A program made the translations under genes and the position numbers. 7,588 bases of DNA, taken from assembly GCA_003233545.1 (NCBI GenBank), contig QILZ01000193.1, forward strand, positions 1 to 7,588. Reading direction: 5' to 3'. Below the pieces are notes generated by a model, which saw only the letters and a list, made by a program, of their open reading frames with translations, was not told the origin of the DNA and ran no database searches. This document shows positions 6,946 to 7,588 of this stretch, one piece after another. The stretch is from Spirochaetales bacterium (GTDB lineage Bacteria > Spirochaetota > Spirochaetia > SZUA-6). How positions within the stretch are numbered: position 1 is the first letter of the stretch; each line of letters begins with the position of its first letter.

Positions 6946-7586
6946 TACTGCTGAATCCCTCCCCTGTATAGAATACGAACCTGTTTATACAATCCCTCAC
7001 CTTCACTTATGGTCTCGATATCATCGAAACTGCTTAAAGCCGTATGAACAAGCCTTCGCTCAAAAGGATTCATGGGATCGAGAAGCCTCGAATTCTTTGT
7101 TTTCCTGACCTGCAGGGCTGTCCTTTTTGCAAATTGAACAATACTTTCTTCTCTTCTCTTTCTATAATCCTCGGAATCGATAATTACCTTAAGATGATCA
7201 TCACTTCGCGTAGCAACTATATTCGAAATCAACTGGATTGCATCCAATGTTTTTCCCTGTTTTCCTATAATAATACCGCTGTCATCGGAAATAATATCCA
7301 GTTTGATTTTACTATCATTCTTTTCTATTATTCTTACCTCACCATCCAGATCCATACGTTTTATTAAGCCTTCAATAAAATCGCGGATCTTTTCATCTGA
7401 ATTATCAACATCCGTAAAGTCATCATTATAGTGTACCCGTATTTTTACTTTTCCCCCGCGAAAGAGAAAGCCTGACTTTATAGCCTCTACCTTTTCGACA
7501 TCTATATCTTCCCTGTTTAATCCCAAAGCTTCTATCGCATTATTTATAGCTTCTTCTTCATTTTTTCCTTCGAATTCCTTAATCAA
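6942..7586 (-). CDS. jag: Jag/KhpB (EloR) RNA-binding protein, start at window edge
   Basis: The 214 visible residues contain the three usual parts of Jag: the Jag-N domain at about 1-50 (EFEGKNEEEAINNAIEALG then the GFLFRGGKVKIRV strand), a KH domain at about 75-150 with the GxxG loop GKQG at 108-111, and an R3H domain near 150-214 with Arg177 and His181 in ERRLVH. In Firmicutes, Jag/KhpB pairs with KhpA, binds RNA and influences cell elongation and division; its role in spirochaetes is not known to me. The first codon seen is TTG 7586-7584, which fits where family members normally begin, but only two bases remain upstream, so a further start outside cannot be excluded. jag typically follows rpmH, rnpA and yidC, which would lie just right of the window, often near the replication origin. 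Its TAA overlaps the TAG of the convergent gene. Confidence 0.94.
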   Translation of the reverse strand: MIKEFEGKNEEEAINNAIEALGLNREDIDVEKVEAIKSGFLFRGGKVKIRVHYNDDFTDVDNSDEKIRDFIEGLIKRMDLDGEVRIIEKNDSKIKLDIISDDSGIIIGKQGKTLDAIQLISNIVATRSDDHLKVIIDSEDYRKRREESIVQFAKRTALQVRKTKNSRLLDPMNPFERRLVHTALSSFDDIETISEGEGLYKQVRILYRGGIQQY

Positions 7587-7588
7587 AA

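Overview
The window carries six protein genes on about 7.6 kb, packed tightly, with no RNA genes, insertion sequences, CRISPR arrays or other mobile elements that I can see. Two genes are cut by or touch the window edges. The organism is most likely a free-living or host-associated spirochaete of low to moderate GC. I infer this from the TPR lipoprotein / TraB / DUF1015 gene cluster lying next to jag, which I recall also lying close together in Treponema pallidum (TP0948 to TP0954 region). That is recollection, not a search result.

Layout on the minus strand, in order of transcription: a TPR lipoprotein (4943-3543), a TraB/PrgY-family membrane protein (3538-2360), a DUF1015 protein (2320-959) and an adenosine deaminase (908 to beyond the left edge). 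Gaps are 4, 39 and 50 bases without visible terminators, so these four probably form one operon. The first two genes are coupled by a 4-base gap.

The 91 bases from 4944 to 5034 are a divergent control region. On the right of it, on the plus strand, is a large unrecognised membrane-anchored protein (5035-6945). The region holds two perfect 7-bp inverted repeats. It also has a sigma70-like promoter in each direction whose predicted start points lie only a few bases before the two start codons. Neither gene has a Shine-Dalgarno sequence, whereas the downstream gene for DUF1015 has a very strong one. One palindrome has the 7-1-7 geometry and AATnATT centre of Fur-family operators.

The plus-strand gene ends tail to tail with jag (7586-6942, minus strand), sharing four bases of stop codons. 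jag encodes an RNA-binding KH/R3H protein that usually follows rpmH, rnpA and yidC; those would lie just off the right edge. How the genes work together is inferred: the TPR lipoprotein, the TraB membrane protein and the anchored unknown protein look like an envelope-related set under shared divergent control, while DUF1015 and adenosine deaminase look metabolic (purine salvage for the latter).
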